From Voacanga thouarsii (Eukaryota > Streptophyta > Magnoliopsida > Gentianales > Apocynaceae): 64,000 nt of DNA. Made by a program: the position numbers and the translations under genes. Where the stretch lies: contig JANUWF010001660.1 of assembly GCA_026120185.1 (NCBI GenBank), positions 789,001 through 853,000 on the forward strand. Direction: 5' to 3'. The notes under the pieces were generated by a model. The model saw only the letters and a program-made list of their open reading frames with translations. It had not been told where the DNA came from and did no database searches. Each line of letters starts with the position of its first letter. Position 1 is the stretch's first letter. Of the stretch, positions 60,173 through 64,000 are shown piece by piece.

Positions 60173-61209
60173 CTAGAAATTCTCTATCTGTGTCAACTTG
60201 GGCATACATATGGAATCCAGTGCCGGTTTATGTGCACGAAGAGGACATTTATCACGATCAAAATCTTCACCAAAATAGTGCTCTTTATCATGATGCCGTT
60301 TAGTTCTTTTCTTGTAGAGATAAGCATTCTCATAGGCTTCCATGTGAAGTTTCTCTAGCTCTTCATATTTATGCCCTTTGTAAGAAGGATTAGGAGGTCT
60401 TGTATCCAGGTACATGACACATCGTTTCGTTTCTTCCTTCATCTCTACTTCCTTACTACTTTCCAGCAAACATAACTCCAAAAGATCATTAGATGTGGTT
60501 TCCTTTACCCTTTCTTGAATTGTATGAGAAATAGAATCAACGGAATAAGAAGAATCACTTTTTGTAGGATATTTTGTAGCCTTATAAACATCAAAAGTAA
60601 TCTCTTCCTCATGAACTCTAAGGATGACCTTACCTTGTTGAACATCTATCAAGGTTTGACCTGTAGCTAGGAAGGCTCTTCCTAAGATAAAAGGTATCTT
60701 TCTATCTTCTTACATATCCACAACAACAAAGTCAGTAGGAAAAATAAATTTATCTACTTTCACCAATACATCTTCGATTATACCCCACGGATAAATTATA
60801 TGTATATTGGTAGTTGCAAAACCATGTTAGTCAGTTTGACCTCATTAAGACCTAGTTTCTTGAAGATAGATAAAGGTATTAAATTTATACTTATACCTAA
60901 ATCACACAATGCCTTATTAAATTGTAATTGCCCAATATTACAAGGAATAGTAAAACTTCCTGGATCTTTCATCTTCTGGGGCAACTTTCTTTGTAGAATA
61001 GCAGAACATTCTTCAGTTAGCATTACCGTTCCATGATCTTCAAGCTTACACTTGTGAGTTAGGACATCCCTCAAGAACTTGTCATACTTTGGCATCTGCT
61101 CTAGTGCTTCTGCAAAAGGAATGTTAATATGTAATTTCTTTAAAATTTTAAGAAACTTAGAGAATTATTTTTCTACATTTCGGTTTTTTAGTCTTTGAGG
61201 AAATGGAAT
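60173..61209 (-). pseudogene. Protease region joined to an integrase C-terminal remnant (element Z)
   Basis: The aspartic protease reads PSGFTIPCNIG-like text then FNKALCDLGISINLIPLSIF, with the active-site Asp in CDLG. The usual follow-on blocks are present: IPFILGRAFLATGQTLIDVQ and GKVILRVHEEEITFDVYKA. Instead of RT, the same open frame then runs through a charged spacer into KYEELEKLHMEAYENAYLYK and KKRTKRHHDKEH, which resembles the C-terminal part of Athila-type integrases. So RT, RNase H and most of integrase are missing and the junction keeps the frame (60173-60652). A stop near 60712 and another near 61155 break the rest. The protein cannot reverse-transcribe; the element is non-autonomous. 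Confidence 0.7.
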
Positions 61210-62789
61210 TTAAGGAACATAAGGTTTAGGACGTGTATAAGATGTAGAATCTTCCTCTTTAGAATCATCCTCCTTTGATATAATCACTGATTCCCCTGTC
61301 TTACTTTCCTTTGGCTCTTCTTTCTTCTTCTCCACTTCTTGAAGTTGTTTTCCACTACAAAGAGTCATGGCATAGAGTTGCTCTCTAGGATTGTTCTCAG
61401 TGTCACTAGGCAATTTTCCTTGAGCTTTCTCTTTCATTACATTTGCAAATTGACCCATTTGAACTTCCAACTTATGAATAGAAGCTTGATTGGTCTTAGC
61501 CACTTGATCAATCTTTGCATCTAGCTTGGAGAGATATTGCATGATAGCCTCCTCAAATTATGGCTTCTTTTTTGGAGTTGGAGGCGAATGTTGTGGAAGG
61601 TGAGATTGCGCCTGCTGGAATGGTGCTCTATTTTGTTGAAATCGCAGAGGTGCTTATTGCCTTTGCGTATTCTAATCTCTCCAGGAAAATTTGGATGGTT
61701 CCTCCATCTCGGATTATATATGTTTGAGAATGGGTCATTCCGTTGGGATGGTCCTTGTCGCTGAGCTCCCATATAATTGGCTTCATCCAGCATAGAAAAG
61801 TGGCTACCTGCATTCATACAGAAATTAGTAGCATGCTCGTGCATTCCACAAAGTGCACATACCTCTCTAGTGCTATTCCCTTCTCTGGTCATCGACAGGC
61901 TAACTTAGTTAGTTAGCTCTGCTAGCTTTGAAGCAATGTCAGGTTGAGTGTGGATTTTATGAACTGTAGCTCTTCTACCTTTCACTGCTTTTTGCTGAGA
62001 ATTTCTTGCTAAATTCTCATAGATATTTTGCAGTTATTGAGCATTCTTATCTCCTGGATATCCACCTATAGCAGTATCTACTCAAGTCTGACACATAGGA
62101 GTTAGTCCTTCATAAAAAAATTAAGTAATCAATAAAAGAGAGAAACCATGATAAGGACACTAGGTCAATAACAGTTTAAACCTGTCCCATGCTTCATGAA
62201 ATGCCTCTCTTTCTCTTTACGTGAACAAACTAATCCTGCTTCTATAAGCTATGGTCTTTTGAGATGGATAATATTTAAACATGAATGTCTCATAGACCTC
62301 ATCCCAAGTGCTCATGGATCCTTCGGGTAAACCAAGTAGCCATTATCTAGCATCCCCCCTTAAACAATATGGAAAGCATCTGAGCCTGAGATCCTCTTCA
62401 GATAGATTGTTCAAGGGGAATGTTTGCACTGTATTGTAGAATTCACGCAAAAATCCCAAAGCATTGTCAGCTCCCAATACTTTAAAAGTTGGAAGTAGAT
62501 AAAGATGGAAGTTTTTCAACTCATAGTTCCTTACAATATTGCCTAGCCTATTACATGATGGATTGGTAGCAATGGTGGGCATCTGTAAATCCCTTAATCG
62601 AGGATGGGCTTGGTTATTAACTCCCAAGAGAGCCAATGGTTGTAACGAATTTTCTGGCCCATCATCATGTGCTTGATTTCCTCCATTATTGGCCATTTTT
62701 TCAGCCCTCCGGTTAGCTTGATTTTGCCTGCAAGTATGCTCAATTTCTGGATAAAAGGGTATTAAATCTACAATACAGTTTCTAGACAT
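61210..62789 (-). pseudogene. Athila-type gag (element Z)
   Basis: It starts MSRNCIVDLIPFYPEIEHTC, a typical start for this clade (62789); the open frame upstream to 62918 is leader. Then EKMANNGGNQAHDDGPENSL, NYELKNFHLYLLPTFKVLG and ALGFLREFYNTVQTFPLNNL, EEDLRLRCFPYCLRGDAR, a stop near 62343, and LLGLPEGSMSTWDEVYETF. After a badly broken stretch (about 61900-62300) come a complete zinc knuckle CALCGMHEHATNFC, the hallmark SNIYNPRWRNHPNF, a helix (MQYLSKLDAKIDQVAKTNQA) and LEVQMGQFANVMKEKAQGKL with ENNPREQLYAMTL. The C-terminal end is acidic (SKEDDSKEEDST). It ends at 61210 before IPFPQRL. Confidence 0.85.
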
Positions 62790-62900
62790 GCACCACCTAA
62801 AATTTATCCACAATATGCACACTTGAGAGAATAAAAACAAAAAAAAAACAAAAATCAAATAAGAATGAAAATCAAAAGAAGAAATTTTTAATTTATTAAT

Positions 62901-62917
62901 CCCCAGCAGTGGTGCCA
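62901..62917 (-). promoter_or_regulatory. Primer-binding site of element Z
   Basis: On the minus strand TGGCACCACTGCTGGGG, six bases from the LTR. It resembles the Asp-type PBS of X and Y (13 of 17 positions); the exact tRNA is uncertain. Confidence 0.75.
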
Positions 62918-62923
62918 AAAAAT

Positions 62924-64000
62924 TGATAACTAATTCGAAGCACTAGCAAGTGTACTAGATCTCGTTTATAGTAACAAGGCCATTCCACAGAGATTAGAAA
63001 TTAAAAATCCTTCCAATGAAATTAATTCTAACTTGAATTAGGAGAAAACAAAGATTCCAATGATTGTTGTGTTGATAATTAAACTGAAATAATTACACTA
63101 GCACTTCTTCCCACAGATTCCAATGATCATTTATAGTAACAAGGCCATTCCACAAAGATTAGAAATTAAAAATCCTTCCAATGAAATTAATTCTAACTTG
63201 AATTAGGAGAAAACAAAGATTCCAATGATTGTTGTGTTGATAATTAAACTGAAATAATTACACTAGCACTTCTTCCCAGATAAAGATTGTAAGGATATGA
63301 TCTAAGGCACATGATTTCACTAGATTAACTATTATATTACCAACGTGACTCGTTATTCTCAAGTGTACCATATCAGTTAATCAATGTCCAGAATTAACCA
63401 ATATCCTTTTTCAAGGTATATTATTTCTATTCCTCCAAATAATCTAACTACATTTCAATGTTGAATTCAATTCAAAGGAACGCATTCAAGAACATGGCAT
63501 TATAATGATCACACAAACCATGCAAATATATTTCTATTTCACGTGTAATTTGTGGTCTAATTACCTGTCATAATTAAATAAGTCATCTTTCGAATTTTCC
63601 TAGTTAATGATAAATCAATCTGAACGGTGATTAAGCATTCAATTACTTTAAGTACAATAATCTGGCAAAGACTTAATAACACCCTTCAAATAATGGAATC
63701 ACAAGAAAATATAATAATCAATACTAGCTAATCAAGGCCTCAGAATAAGAAATTAATACATAATTGAAGAGAAATTCAAGAACAAATTAAAAGAGAAGGT
63801 ATGAGAAAACATCACAGTATACTAATACAATCTCCAAGTTTGTCCACAAATAGCCTCTAATATTTTTCCAACAATGGAAAACCCTCTCAAAACTACAACA
63901 AAAAAATCCTTGGAAGATAATACCTAAATCTAATATCAAAAGAAATTGAACAAAAGTTGTCCCTAATGGCTCTCTTCTCCAAAATTCGCTCTTTTCAGTT
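62924..64000 (-). repeat. 5' LTR of element Z, cut by the window end
   Basis: It starts TGATAACTAATTC and aligns with 42858-43510 and 57490-57740. From the left LTR length plus the 165-bp duplication, about 235 bases should lie beyond the window. It holds the empty site for insertion Y. Confidence 0.92.
62966..63281 (-). repeat. 165-bp tandem duplication in the right LTR of Z
   Basis: TTATAGTAACAAGGCCATTC at 62966 recurs at 63131, and the two copies stay nearly identical to about CACTAGCACTTCTTCCCA. The left LTR has a single copy. Confidence 0.95.

Larger units (their letters stand above)
42858..64000 (-). mobile_element. Element Z: pol-deleted Athila-type retrotransposon hosting element Y
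   Basis: On the minus strand: 5' LTR (right, running off the window), PBS (62917 to 62901), gag, a protease region fused to an integrase remnant, a 3' UTR, a polypurine tract (58000 to 57986), and the 3' LTR, which element Y splits into 57983-57490 and 43510-42858. The left flank is TTACC; the right flank is outside the window. The LTRs differ at about 17 of the first 190 positions by eye, more than the LTRs of Y, as expected if Z is older than the element inside it. Confidence 0.88.

Overview
The window is plant nuclear DNA made almost entirely of transposable elements. The Ty3/gypsy and Ty1/copia elements, the CACTA transposase, and primer-binding sites matching plant initiator-Met and Asp tRNAs all point to a higher plant, most likely a large, repeat-rich eudicot genome. 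I found no intact host gene. Nearly every element is decayed, and most nonsense codons look like C-to-T changes at former methylcytosines. This suggests old, methylated heterochromatin.

Layout. 1-6852: the 3' half of element A, a Tekay/Del-type Ty3 element (end of RT, RNase H, integrase, and a 4.37-kb 3' LTR). A sits in the gag of element X, an Athila-type element on the minus strand (gag remnant, Asp-tRNA PBS and LTR, 6853-9409). 9410-17285: AT-rich noncoding DNA, a 1.7-kb copia LTR (11709-13422) and unidentified sequence. 17286-20735: a minus-strand CACTA (En/Spm) TNP2 transposase pseudogene and flank. 21672-24267: two truncated LTR-like pieces (D, E). 24268-38326: element B, a complete but dead 14-kb Tekay-type element with two 4.3-kb LTRs, PBS, an extra acidic ORF ahead of gag, gag, protease, RT, RNase H and integrase. 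38332-42857: a copia LTR and a diverged gypsy-type LTR (F).

42858-64000: a clear nest. Element Z (Athila-type, minus strand) lies in F. Element Y (Athila-type, minus strand, 43511-57484, TSD GCCTT) lies in Z's left LTR. C, a solo Tekay-type LTR (44107-48416, TSD AAATA), lies in Y's left LTR. The other LTR of Z and the other LTR of Y serve as empty-site references for the two inner insertions. Both Y and Z have lost pol: Y carries gag plus an ORF resembling the plant family called 'putative plant transposon protein', and Z joins a protease-region frame directly to an integrase C-terminal remnant.

The main leads are: (1) a conserved tRNA-like A-box/B-box module in every Tekay-type LTR copy whose 5' end is visible; (2) an acidic ORF between PBS and gag in B; (3) conserved splice-site-like signals flanking about 2 kb within the long LTRs; (4) paired purine tracts framing the 3' UTRs of Y and Z; (5) arrays of GCCGGCGCCGG-like boxes in the Athila-type LTRs. 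Family names come from reading motifs by eye; no database search was possible.
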